Notes: a model not told the origin generated them from the letters alone. Counted from the stretch's first letter, positions 46,315 to 55,197 are shown. The stretch: 64,000 nt of DNA from Campylobacter sp. CCUG 57310 (GCF_013201975.1 NZ_CP053845.1:186001-250000), one strand, 5' to 3'. Numbers and translations are program-made.

Positions 46315-49300
46315 TGCCACTCAATGAAAGAAACGCCAAAAATTTTTTTAACGATTTAAGAAATTCCATAAAGGATTCAGAAGGTGATGAAGATAATCCA
46401 TATTATGATACCGTAGGTAAAGCTACTATAGGATATGGGTTTAATATAGAAATTTTTAAAAATTTAAAAATAGTCTGTAGCGCGATATATAATGATCCGT
46501 ATATGTCGGATTTAGAAACAAGAGGTCTTTTAAGCGTAATTAATAAGACATCTCCTAAAACCAATGAAGTCTTAAATAGCAACATAGAAGATTATCTAGA
46601 AAAAATCAAAAATCCTCAAAGCGCTAGAAAATTTAATAAGTTTAATTTTTCAAGCATAGAGCAAAAAGATGAAGCTTTTATAGAATTTTTAGAAGTCTTT
46701 AGAGGCACGCTTAATAAAAATCTGGAAAATTCTTCTATTAGTATTCAAAAATCAAAAATCAAGCAAGATTCTGTTGGCAGCAAAGAGTATATTGTATTAA
46801 TGAGCTTAACGTACAATAACTCCTCTCTTATAGGAGCAGGGCTTAAAAGCGCACTTAAAGATAAGAGTCGTTTTAGGTCCTGGTATGAAATAAGATATAA
46901 CAGCAATGCGGGAATTAGTAAGTCAATAGGTATAGCCAAACGCAGATTTAAAGAGTCAAACGAATTTGGATTGTTTGAAGATGATGAGTCCAATATAAAA
47001 CTAATAAACAATCAATTAAGTCAAATTAATGTTAAGAATATATCCTTTGAAGAGTGTATAGATGTATTTACATATCTAAATATAGCAAAAAGTCCTCGGA
47101 CGAAAGATAAGACTTATCTAGAAGATATAAAGCAATATGAAACCGAGGATAAATTTGGCAATAAAACCATATCCGGATATATGAAAACCAAGCAAACTTT
47201 AAATAGTGTATATAAAAATAGAGAGTATGATAAACTCTTTAAAATTTTTGCAGGCAAGATAAATGATATGCTTAAAGGCCACACTTCAAAAACTTTTGAT
47301 TTTAAAAATATATATTGTGTAAATTCTATTAGTGACGGTACTTATAATACTTCACGGATAAATAAAGCCTTAGCTAAAAGAGAGGAAAATAAAGAATTTA
47401 AGCCTGATACTAAAACTGATATACTTATCATATATCCTTTTGCAACCGCGGTACCCGTAAAGCTTGAACAGCCTAAAAATACTCATTTTACTATACTTTT
47501 AGCTCAAAATGCAAAGCTTGATTGTTCGGACTTTAATCCTGACGGCAAAGAAAATAGTTGCGAGCTAATATTAACTGATTATAAGAAACAAAAAAGCACC
47601 GATAAAAATAATACTTCTAGCGATAATGAGATTGTAAATTTTATAAATCCTAAAACGAATTCTGTTCTTGATATGTATATGGATGAAAAAGATCAATACA
47701 ATACGCTAGATAATAAATATAGCTTTGATAAAGATAATGCGGTGGTTCTCAATTTCTTTAAAAATCGTAAATTTAATCTTTTAAATTTTGCTAGAGAAAA
47801 TAGCTACAGCCTACTTTCTGACACACCTTCAACCATGTTTGATATCAAGCTAAAGCTGTTTGATAAAAATATAAGTAGCTTAAGCACTAACCCGCAATCA
47901 AATTTCAACCTAACTTTATCAAACCTAATAATAACCGATGAAGAAGGTAAAGAGTGTGATATAGATAAGGTATATCTTCATAGTACCGAAGAAAAAAGAG
48001 TATATGAGTCATACTCTTTAGTAAAAAACAACATTCAAGACAACAATAAAGATCAAGAAGCTATAAAAAATTCATATACTGCCAAATTTAATATAAATTT
48101 AAATTTAGATAAAAATTCAAATACCTTCAAAAAGACCGTCAAACTAATAATATACTCAGATAACCTAACTAAAGAATTTACAACCAAAGAAATCCATAAA
48201 ATGCAATCAACTGCTATAGTGTCTATAAATCTTTCTAACAAAGAAGAAAAGAGCTATGAATTTAAAAATAAAGTAACTTTAATTAATGTAGTAGGTAATA
48301 TTACAAACATAATCTCTAGCTTAGACTACCATGCGAAAGTAGACTCTGATATAAAGTTAAAAGCAAAATATAAAAAAGAAAAAGACGAAGAGGGATATAA
48401 AGAAGTAAACTGGTCTTATAAAGTTATAAAATCAGATAAGTATAATACTGCATTAAAAGCCAAGGATACAAAAGGAGCTATACGGATAGACGATAAGAAA
48501 GGTAAAGAGATAGTCTTTAATCCCGCTAAAGATATAAAAGAAAAAGCTATCTTGGATAAACTAAAAGAAAAAGGACATAGTATAATCTTTTTTGCTTATT
48601 TGAAATCTCCTAGTTATGATACAAAATATGGAAAAACTCATATTAGGGTGGATTTTAAAATTCCTTTATATCTTAAATATGAAAACAATAAGCTAATGAT
48701 ATACGAATTTGAACACACTGATGAAAATAATACTGTTCACGCATCTTTGCAGGACAAAAGAGACTTTAGTCTTATACCTTCTTTTATAAATACTACTATA
48801 CCTACAGGAACATATTATATGAACTCAAATTTAAATGCTAATGACGCTATAGATATATATAAAGATAAAGAGTTAAAAGAAAATTTACATGTAAGAGATA
48901 CCAAAAACAAACAAAGCTTACAAAATAAATATCAAATTTATGTAGATAATGCAAATAATCAAACAACACCTTTATCTTCAACATCAAACATAACCGCATA
49001 TTATGGAATAAACTTAATAGATACTCTTAGCAAATCCAAATTCATAAAAGCATTTAACGAAGCTAAGGCAAGAGTAGGTTTAAAGGATGAGGAAGGGGTA
49101 ATGTTGGTAGTAAATTCTAGCAAAGACTATCCTTTTACTCTAGATATGCTAAAAGCCGTATTTAACAATGCATCTAAAGACAAAGAAAACTTGCTTAAAC
49201 AGATGGTGGAAGAGTTAAATAGAGTTGAAGGCGATATGCAGATGTATAAGAAATATAAACTTGATACTAGAAATAGGATAGAGCATTTTTTTGCTCAATG

Positions 49301-49898
49301 TGTAGGAGAAGCGGGAAGCGGACTAAACAGTCTTTCCGAAAGTCTTAACTATGATGCGGAGAGATTGAAAACAGGAAATCCTTTTTTATATTTTTCTAGT
49401 CATCATGATGAAGCCGATCTTTACGGAAGAGGCGGCAAGGATAATACAAGAAAGGATAAAACTGCAGATCAAGAGATGATAGCCAATCTTGTCTATGCAG
49501 ACGAGAATAGAATTAAAAAACGCAGATTAGGCAACACTGAAGAGGGAGACGGGTGGAAATTTAGAGGCAGAGGTATTAAACAATTAACGGGAAGAGGCAA
49601 CTATAAAGACTTTGATGACTATGCTCACGAGCAAAGTTGGATAGATGAAGATACCAGCTTTTTAGAAACCCCCGATCTTATAGCCCAAGACGGAAGATAT
49701 GCCTTACTTTCTGGTTTATGGTTCTGGTATAAAAATAAAGGCTATGATATAGCGGATAAAAGTAAAAAAGATAGCGATAACGAGGATATAGTAAAAGAGG
49801 TAACATATATGGTTAATGGCGCTTATACGGGACTAGATAATAGAAAATCAGCCTATAAAAGAATAAAAGAGGCTAATATATTTGAAATGTTTAAATAA
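46314..49898 (+). CDS. Two-headed peptidoglycan hydrolase effector (T4-lysozyme-like N-terminus, GH19-like C-terminus)
   Basis: A 1194-aa protein without a signal peptide. At the N-terminus Glu23, Asp32 and Thr38 (in KDSEG and YYDTVGKATIGYG) show exactly the 9 and 6 residue spacing of the T4 lysozyme triad. Residues 230-960 are a long linker with beta-rich blocks. The last 230 residues are GH19-like: HFFAQCVGEAGSG with Glu near 999, SESLNYDAERL with Glu near 1009, then GDGWKFRGRGIKQLTGRGNY. Both ends should cut peptidoglycan. An LprI-like gene precedes it and a secreted-protein gene follows 10 bases later. Segments of its second half recur in the downstream array. Confidence 0.85.
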   Translation: MPLNERNAKNFFNDLRNSIKDSEGDEDNPYYDTVGKATIGYGFNIEIFKNLKIVCSAIYNDPYMSDLETRGLLSVINKTSPKTNEVLNSNIEDYLEKIKNPQSARKFNKFNFSSIEQKDEAFIEFLEVFRGTLNKNLENSSISIQKSKIKQDSVGSKEYIVLMSLTYNNSSLIGAGLKSALKDKSRFRSWYEIRYNSNAGISKSIGIAKRRFKESNEFGLFEDDESNIKLINNQLSQINVKNISFEECIDVFTYLNIAKSPRTKDKTYLEDIKQYETEDKFGNKTISGYMKTKQTLNSVYKNREYDKLFKIFAGKINDMLKGHTSKTFDFKNIYCVNSISDGTYNTSRINKALAKREENKEFKPDTKTDILIIYPFATAVPVKLEQPKNTHFTILLAQNAKLDCSDFNPDGKENSCELILTDYKKQKSTDKNNTSSDNEIVNFINPKTNSVLDMYMDEKDQYNTLDNKYSFDKDNAVVLNFFKNRKFNLLNFARENSYSLLSDTPSTMFDIKLKLFDKNISSLSTNPQSNFNLTLSNLIITDEEGKECDIDKVYLHSTEEKRVYESYSLVKNNIQDNNKDQEAIKNSYTAKFNINLNLDKNSNTFKKTVKLIIYSDNLTKEFTTKEIHKMQSTAIVSINLSNKEEKSYEFKNKVTLINVVGNITNIISSLDYHAKVDSDIKLKAKYKKEKDEEGYKEVNWSYKVIKSDKYNTALKAKDTKGAIRIDDKKGKEIVFNPAKDIKEKAILDKLKEKGHSIIFFAYLKSPSYDTKYGKTHIRVDFKIPLYLKYENNKLMIYEFEHTDENNTVHASLQDKRDFSLIPSFINTTIPTGTYYMNSNLNANDAIDIYKDKELKENLHVRDTKNKQSLQNKYQIYVDNANNQTTPLSSTSNITAYYGINLIDTLSKSKFIKAFNEAKARVGLKDEEGVMLVVNSSKDYPFTLDMLKAVFNNASKDKENLLKQMVEELNRVEGDMQMYKKYKLDTRNRIEHFFAQCVGEAGSGLNSLSESLNYDAERLKTGNPFLYFSSHHDEADLYGRGGKDNTRKDKTADQEMIANLVYADENRIKKRRLGNTEEGDGWKFRGRGIKQLTGRGNYKDFDDYAHEQSWIDEDTSFLETPDLIAQDGRYALLSGLWFWYKNKGYDIADKSKKDSDNEDIVKEVTYMVNGAYTGLDNRKSAYKRIKEANIFEMFK

Positions 49899-49908
49899 AG
49901 GATAAAAG

Positions 49909-50706
49909 ATGAGATTTGTTAAGTTAGTTGTATTGATTTTATTAAGTTTAAATTTATACGGTGAGGAAATTTTAAGTCCTAGATCTGCAACTAAAAAAGC
50001 TTATGAAGATTTCGGGCAACTTGATTGGTATACCGATGGAACCTTTGATTACGGTAGAAATGGTGCTCCTATCCCCCCTAGCTTTAACTGCTTTAACGAT
50101 AAAGGCAAATACAAATTCAAACAATACTCTTTAGAAGATTTTATATGCAAATCAAACTTTATAGCCTTTAGAGACAATTATTTTTCAAGTCTTTATAAAC
50201 TAATCATTAAAGAAAATCCTAATTTAAAAGATAAAGCCTTAAAGATAGCAAGACAAAGAATTAAAGAGAGTAAAAAGGGATGTTTGATATATAGTAAAAA
50301 AGAATACGACGATAGTTATGAATTTAAGGACGTATTTAATATATATGATAGCGTTCAGTGTATAAAATCATATTACAGAGATTACACCGCCAAACTAGCC
50401 TTAATGGTTTATAATAACGATAAAGAGCTATTTAAAAGAATTTATACCAAAGATTATGAGAAATTTAAAGAAGCATTCGAGGATTTTTTAAATTCGGTAT
50501 ATCCGGGAATGTATGATGAAGAAAAAGAAAATAAATATAAAGATAGATATGAGGAATTTTTAAATAAGTATAAGGATTATAGATACGGAAGAAACACATC
50601 TAAAGCTATTGACCTCATCTACATAATACTGGTTCAATATGACCTCATAGACGAAAAAGGCAATATCAAATTTGAATATAATATGCAAAGTGGTAGCGAT
50701 AAATAA
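49909..50706 (+). CDS. Secreted protein, putative immunity to the GH19-like domain (copy 1)
   Basis: A 265-aa protein with signal peptide MRFVKLVVLILLSLNLYG. The mature part contains a block with four Cys shared by all three copies (SFNCFNDKGKYKFKQYSLEDF, then CLIYSKKEYD) and the conserved end DLIYIILVQYDLIDEKGNI. I know no named family. It follows the effector by 10 bases, so it should be the cognate immunity protein for its C-terminal domain, acting in the periplasm. Copies at 51715 and 56458 share signal peptide, core and C-terminus and differ in three short blocks. Confidence 0.78.
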   Translation: MRFVKLVVLILLSLNLYGEEILSPRSATKKAYEDFGQLDWYTDGTFDYGRNGAPIPPSFNCFNDKGKYKFKQYSLEDFICKSNFIAFRDNYFSSLYKLIIKENPNLKDKALKIARQRIKESKKGCLIYSKKEYDDSYEFKDVFNIYDSVQCIKSYYRDYTAKLALMVYNNDKELFKRIYTKDYEKFKEAFEDFLNSVYPGMYDEEKENKYKDRYEEFLNKYKDYRYGRNTSKAIDLIYIILVQYDLIDEKGNIKFEYNMQSGSDK

Positions 50707-50921
50707 CTCAAATTTATACATATAGAACAATTCATTCTGACGGCAATAATAGAGGAATGTTAGGTTGTATAAGTATTACGAGAAGCCAAGATGAACTTTT
50801 GCAATTTGAAGAAGTTGTGAGAGATATATTAAAATCACAAAAAAATATCCCTACGTTTATTGATATAAAAGATAATCCAAATAATTCTAAGCCCCCTAAA
50901 AAGATTACCGTAAAGGAATAA
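50706..50921 (+). pseudogene. Orphan toxin tail with L,D-transpeptidase-like HxnC motif, truncated
   Basis: Directly after the immunity stop, a 71-codon open frame with no start codon of its own runs to a stop at 50919-50921. It contains RTIHSDGNNRGMLGCISI, a His then Gly-Cys-Ile pattern like the active site of YkuD-type L,D-transpeptidases and related T6SS effectors (Tlde1 group). The N-terminal part of such a domain is missing. The next gene starts 3 bases later with its ribosome site inside this frame. The domain match is by motif only. Confidence 0.6.
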
Positions 50922-50924
50922 GCT

Positions 50925-51461
50925 ATGAAATATATTTATATGATGCTATTTGCAATTATTTTAAATTCTTCAGAAGCGCAAAGTAGGCCTTATACTTTTG
51001 CCATAATTGATAATAATGTTAAATTTGAGATAGGCTATTCAATTAGTGATAGCTATAAGGATATTAAGTATTTTTCAGATGGCGAAAAAGCCAATTTTAT
51101 GAATAAGAGTAAAAATGAGGTTGTAACTCTTGATTTTTGTTGTGGAGGAAATGGCGAAATTCAAAAAATACTATTAGCAAATGCTAATAGTATAAGCAAA
51201 GAGAGCCTAATAAATAATACAAATATTAAAAATTTTAATCTTAATAGTGGCATAAAACTTGGGGCTAAAAAGAATGAGATTTTAAATAAATTTGGTAATC
51301 CTGATGAAATTAAGACAAACAACAATGAGACTATATTTTTGTATATTACCGATAAGAATAATAGTTTTTTAAAAAAATATAATATGCCGTTTTATTATGA
51401 GAAATATGTATTTAAAAACGATATATTGATAATTTGTGAGTTTGGATTTGATTATCCTTGA
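50925..51461 (+). CDS. Secreted protein, putative immunity to the 50.7-kb tail
   Basis: A 178-aa protein with a signal peptide ending near SSEAQ. The second half has LNSGIKLGAKKNEILNKFGNPDEI, a small helical motif resembling that of BamE/BLIP-like inhibitor folds. It has no enzymatic motif. It lies directly behind the L,D-transpeptidase-like tail, so an inhibitor role in the periplasm is likely but inferred. It is probably kept as an orphan immunity gene because the tail is headless. A short gap (51462-51542) contains a 17-base word also found before the LprI-like gene. Confidence 0.68.
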   Translation: MKYIYMMLFAIILNSSEAQSRPYTFAIIDNNVKFEIGYSISDSYKDIKYFSDGEKANFMNKSKNEVVTLDFCCGGNGEIQKILLANANSISKESLINNTNIKNFNLNSGIKLGAKKNEILNKFGNPDEIKTNNNETIFLYITDKNNSFLKKYNMPFYYEKYVFKNDILIICEFGFDYP

Positions 51462-51542
51462 AAATTATTTTGTTAATGATTATACTTTACTATCTTAACA
51501 AAATTCATTGTTTTGATTTTTAGAAACTCTCGGCATGATAAG

Positions 51543-51704
51543 AAAGGCTATGATATAGCGGATAAAAGTAAAAAAGATAGCGATAACGAGGATATAGTAA
51601 AAGAGGTAACATATATGGTTAATGGCGCTTATACGGGACTAGATAATAGAAAATCAGCCTATAAAAGAATAAAAGAGGCTAATATATTTGAAATGTTTAA
51701 ATAA
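51543..51704 (+). pseudogene. 3' stub of the two-headed effector (last 53 codons)
   Basis: Bases 51543-51704 repeat effector bases 49737-49898 with an offset of 1806, identical as far as I can read, from KGYDIADKS to the stop. The repeat continues through the 10-base spacer into the start of the second immunity copy. It is cut from any upstream coding context and is a recombination scar. Confidence 0.9.
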
Positions 51705-51714
51705 AGGATAAAAG

Positions 51715-52542
51715 ATGAGATTTGTTAAGTTAGTTGTATTGATTTTATTAAGTTTAAATTTGTATGGTAGAGAAATTTTAAATCCTAGTAGAGCAGTTAG
51801 TAAATTTATAGAAGACTATTTGCAATATGATGACTATGTGATGTCTCAATCGGCTGATTACGGAACAAATTATGAAGGACAAGATACTGTTCCCCCTAGC
51901 TTTAACTGCTTTAACGATAAAGGCAAATACAAATTCAAACAATACTCTTTAGAAGACTTTGTATGTAAATCAAGATGGAATTCTTTTAGAGACAATTACT
52001 TTTCAAGTCTTTATAAACTAATCATTAAAGAAAATCCTAATTTAAAAGATAAAGCCTTAAAGATAGCGAGACAAAGAATTAAAGAGAGTAAAAAGGGATG
52101 TTTGATATATAGTAAAAAAGAATACGACAATTCATTGGTCAGTATGGATAAATTTGATAACGAAGTAGCTCAAGTGATAGATTGCATAAGTTCTTTTTAT
52201 TTAGAATATATTTGCAAACTAGCCTTAATGGTTTATAATAACGATAAAGAGCTATTTAAAAGAATTTATACCAAAGACTATGAGAAATTTAAAGAAGCAT
52301 TCGAGGATACTATAAAAACTGCAAATTTGCAATATGAAGGAGTAAGCCAAACCCAAAAAGAAGAAAATATTAGGCGTTCAAAAGAATTTGAGCAAAAATA
52401 TAGCCAGTATGAATATTTAGATACTATATTTCCATATTATTATTTTGACCTCATCTACATAATACTGGTTCAATATGACCTCATAGACGAAAAAGGCAAT
52501 ATCAAATTTGAATATAATATGCAAAGTGGTAGCGATAAATAA
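51715..52542 (+). CDS. Secreted protein, immunity paralogue (copy 2)
   Basis: A 275-aa paralogue of the 49909 gene with the same signal peptide (MRFVKLVVLILLSLNLYG), the same cysteine-containing core and the same final 28 residues. Divergent blocks are residues about 19-60, 145-165 and 205-245 (for example FDNEVAQVIDCISSFYLEY in place of the copy 1 segment). It follows an effector 3' stub, so it likely came with a variant GH19-like toxin now lost. Orphan immunity is the simplest role. Confidence 0.75.
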   Translation: MRFVKLVVLILLSLNLYGREILNPSRAVSKFIEDYLQYDDYVMSQSADYGTNYEGQDTVPPSFNCFNDKGKYKFKQYSLEDFVCKSRWNSFRDNYFSSLYKLIIKENPNLKDKALKIARQRIKESKKGCLIYSKKEYDNSLVSMDKFDNEVAQVIDCISSFYLEYICKLALMVYNNDKELFKRIYTKDYEKFKEAFEDTIKTANLQYEGVSQTQKEENIRRSKEFEQKYSQYEYLDTIFPYYYFDLIYIILVQYDLIDEKGNIKFEYNMQSGSDK

Positions 52543-53146
52543 CCCGCAATCAAATTTCAACCTAACTTTATCAAACCTAATAATAACCGATGAAGAAGGT
52601 AAAGAGTGTGATATAGATAAGGTATATCTTCATAGTACCGAAGAAAAAAGAGTATATGAGTCATACTCTTTAGTAAAAAACAACATTCAAGACAACAATA
52701 AAGATCAAGAAGCTATAAAAAATTCATATACTGCCAAATTTAATATAAATTTAAATTTAGATAAAAATTCAAATACCTTCAAAAAGACCGTCAAACTAAT
52801 AATATACTCAGATAACCTAACTAAAGAATTTACAACTGTTAATTATGAATACTGGAAGGAGTGGATAGAAGATATGGGATACACAAGAGAAGATGTTAGA
52901 AGCAATGCCAGTATAAATGTAAGAATTGGATATGAGTTGGTCAAAGGAATTATTGATAGACTACAATAGCCTACCGTTGAAAAAATAGGAAGCATATATA
53001 ATGTTTTAGGAAAAGAAAAAGTGTCAAAGTATGGAATGCAATTAAAAAATATTATGAAGAAGCATATTGAAAGTATTTATGATGAAACAATTGAAGATAT
53101 AAATGACTTTATTGACAATAATATTCCATCTACAAAGAAATTTTAA
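52541..53146 (+). pseudogene. Orphan effector tail with in-frame amber codon
   Basis: Bases 52541-52836 copy effector bases 47889-48184 (offset 4652). A new sequence then begins with TVNYEYWKEWIEDMGY. The frame meets TAG at 52967-52969 but continues in the same frame for 58 more codons, ending DNNIPSTKKF and a TAA that overlaps the next ATG (TAATG). There is no proper start codon; the best upstream in-frame start is a TTG inside the previous gene. It reads as a toxin cassette silenced by a nonsense change. The toxin type is unknown. Confidence 0.78.
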
Positions 53147-53463
53147 TGAAAATAATTATTTTAGAAATTATAGTTTTATGCTTATATTTTTATCTCGTAT
53201 ATTTTTTAAAAAATAAAATAAATCTGATCAATTTTATATTTATTGCTATATTTTTATTTTTAACACTTCATTTTTGGATTATTTTTGGGTACTTTATGTC
53301 GATTTCTCAAAATCCAGATTGGTTAAATCAAGACAGTGGTGAAATTGTTGTTTTGGAGCTTATGAGATTTATGTGGGCTATTTACTTATTTTGTATTTTA
53401 TTGCCAATTATAATTACATATTTAATTTACTATTTTATTAAGCTTTTTAAAAACTATAAATAA
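53146..53463 (+). CDS. Small three-span membrane protein, putative immunity protein
   Basis: A 105-aa membrane protein with spans near residues 3-20, 26-51 and 72-98. Its ATG overlaps the stop of the preceding tail, implying coupled translation when the tail was intact. A polytopic immunity protein suggests the cognate toxin acts at the inner membrane. The N-terminal part of the 53633 gene has the same size and three-span layout. No named family is recognised. Confidence 0.7.
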   Translation: MKIIILEIIVLCLYFYLVYFLKNKINLINFIFIAIFLFLTLHFWIIFGYFMSISQNPDWLNQDSGEIVVLELMRFMWAIYLFCILLPIIITYLIYYFIKLFKNYK

Positions 53464-53480
53464 TATACTTATATTAGCCA

Positions 53481-53640
53481 TAAAACCGCAGATCAGGAGA
53501 TGATAGCCAATCTTGTTTATGCAGATGAGAATAGAAATGAAAAATCTAAACTAGTCAATACAGGTGGTATTATGGAATATATAAAAGAAAATATACCCTC
53601 AACGAAAGATTTTAATGGATTACTTAAATGCTATGAGTGA
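53481..53640 (+). pseudogene. Effector stub fused to the end of an orphan toxin tail
   Basis: Bases 53481-53536 copy effector bases 49457-49512 (KTADQEMIANLVYADENR, inside the GH19-like domain). About 34 new codons follow, including EYIKENIPSTKDF, to a TGA that overlaps the next ATG (ATGAGTGA). The IPSTK.F ending also occurs at the end of the 52541 tail, so both tails may belong to one toxin family. No start codon context is seen. Confidence 0.7.
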
Positions 53641-54526
53641 GATTTTAATTTATATTGTGCCTATAATTATATATGGATTTTTTGTATATTTAATATATCT
53701 GACTTTTAAATTTAAAGGCAAAACAAGAATGAAAGTATTTTTATGTTTGTTTTGTTATATTTTCTTATTTTGGCTTTTTACAATATATTCCTCATCAAAT
53801 ATTAATTATATTAATATCGAAGATGGGAATTTTGATTGGATAAAAAGTATAGTCACATCATTATTTTTTACATTTTTATGCTGGATTGCATATATAGTTA
53901 TATACACATTATTAAAACTGTTGTATCGTGTTGGAGATAAATTATTAAGTAGTTATGATTTGCTTAAATATGGAAAAACTCATATTAGGGTGGATTTTTT
54001 AAAAGAAGAGGAAGAAGAACTTCCTTCTAACGTTATACGTATAGAGACTATGGATGGTAGTGATGATTATATACAGATAGAATTCCCTAAAGACTATTTT
54101 ATAAACAATATAGAAGATAAGGATAAACCCTTAGTCGATGCTAGCGCAATGTTTATGCCCGCAATAAGAGGTATTAAGAAAGTATTTGATAATGTAAGGG
54201 GCATAAAATCAAATAGGAGTTTAAGTAGGGAAGAGGTGGCTGAGATACTAAATGGGCTAAGGAAGGGAGACAAGTGGAATATAAGATTAGTCAATAATAA
54301 AGAAGAGCTGATTGAACTTTGGAATAAAATTACGCAAAGAAGTAGAAAAATGGATACTGTATTAGACTCTAAAGGCAATCCTATAGAAATTTGTGTTCTT
54401 AATGATAAAACAAGAATTTTGTATAGAAAATATTCTAGTGCCAAAAGCAACAATTTGCCTACTATAGAAATACATGGAGTGGATAAAATGTATAATAGAA
54501 AAATACATATAGATATTAAAAAATAA
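53633..54526 (+). CDS. Chimeric frame: three-span immunity-like part fused to an effector anchor and a soluble toxin-like tail
   Basis: About 297 aa from the ATG at 53633 (18 bases after another in-frame ATG; this one overlaps the previous stop). Residues 1-105 form three membrane spans like the 53146 protein. At bases 53950-53998 the frame enters a copy of effector sequence (SYD..KYGKTHIRVDF, effector 48611-48656). The remaining 175 residues are hydrophilic with basic stretches (ILNGLRKGDKWNIRL, ILYRKYSSAKSNNLPTIEIHG, NRKIHIDIKK), resembling C-terminal nuclease domains of polymorphic toxins, though the family is not certain. The join probably arose by recombination and may have made the product non-functional. 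Confidence 0.65.
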   Translation: MSEILIYIVPIIIYGFFVYLIYLTFKFKGKTRMKVFLCLFCYIFLFWLFTIYSSSNINYINIEDGNFDWIKSIVTSLFFTFLCWIAYIVIYTLLKLLYRVGDKLLSSYDLLKYGKTHIRVDFLKEEEEELPSNVIRIETMDGSDDYIQIEFPKDYFINNIEDKDKPLVDASAMFMPAIRGIKKVFDNVRGIKSNRSLSREEVAEILNGLRKGDKWNIRLVNNKEELIELWNKITQRSRKMDTVLDSKGNPIEICVLNDKTRILYRKYSSAKSNNLPTIEIHGVDKMYNRKIHIDIKK

Positions 54527-54539
54527 TTCGAGAGTAAAA

Positions 54540-55190
54540 ATGAAAAAAGTAAAAATAATATATGAGCTAGGTAAACAAGCTTTTGCTAAGCCAATGCAGG
54601 ATTATGGTTATGAATATTATGTAAATGAATATATATTGGATTGGTTTTTAAAATTATCTCCCGCAGTAAGCAAGATTAATATTTTAGAATTTTTCGAATA
54701 TGTAATTTTTGCTTGTATTCCTGATAATAAATTTTATGAATCAGATGATATATTTTGGTTTCCTTTTAGCGAAAATCATAATTATGACAATTTTAATGAA
54801 GCAAAGCCTAGTTTTGAAAGTGATTACATAAGTATAATAGGAGAGCTATTTTTATCTGAGTATGTTGATTTTTATAATGAAGATAGCGGCTATTTGTCCG
54901 AGTATAAAAATTCTAGATATGAAGCATGGAAATATTTTAGAGATAATTTTATATATAAATATAGTTTTGAAAACTATTCAAACGAGTTGTATGAAAATAA
55001 TAAAGATGGCTACTCGAGCCTTTTAAGCTCAACCTCTTGGGATAAACCTCAGGATTGGAGTCAATATAATATATTAGTAGCTAGAACTCCTAAAGGAGAA
55101 AAATACTTTAACGAAGTATTGGCTCCTAAATTTTATGAAAAATATAAAGACATAGAAATAACGCTTGATGATGAAGGTAATATCATATAA
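54540..55190 (+). CDS. Acidic cytoplasmic protein, putative immunity to the 54.0-54.5 kb tail
   Basis: A 216-aa protein without signal peptide or membrane span, rich in Asp, Glu, Tyr and Phe. It lies 13 bases after the basic toxin-like tail. Acidic immunity proteins pairing with basic cytoplasmic nucleases are a common theme (colicin and CDI systems), so this would be the one cytoplasm-directed pair in the array. No named family is recognised. The region after it moves directly into the next effector anchor. Confidence 0.68.
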   Translation: MKKVKIIYELGKQAFAKPMQDYGYEYYVNEYILDWFLKLSPAVSKINILEFFEYVIFACIPDNKFYESDDIFWFPFSENHNYDNFNEAKPSFESDYISIIGELFLSEYVDFYNEDSGYLSEYKNSRYEAWKYFRDNFIYKYSFENYSNELYENNKDGYSSLLSSTSWDKPQDWSQYNILVARTPKGEKYFNEVLAPKFYEKYKDIEITLDDEGNII

Positions 55191-55197
55191 ATTGAGT

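Noticed and set aside
51513-51704. A 63-aa gene
   Set aside because: Only the duplicated 3' end of the effector is meaningful; the first ten codons are unrelated junction sequence.
52508-52969. A complete 153-aa gene starting at a TTG inside the previous gene
   Set aside because: The first residues are out-of-frame immunity sequence and the rest is a copied effector segment that stops at an amber codon, so it is better described as an orphan tail.
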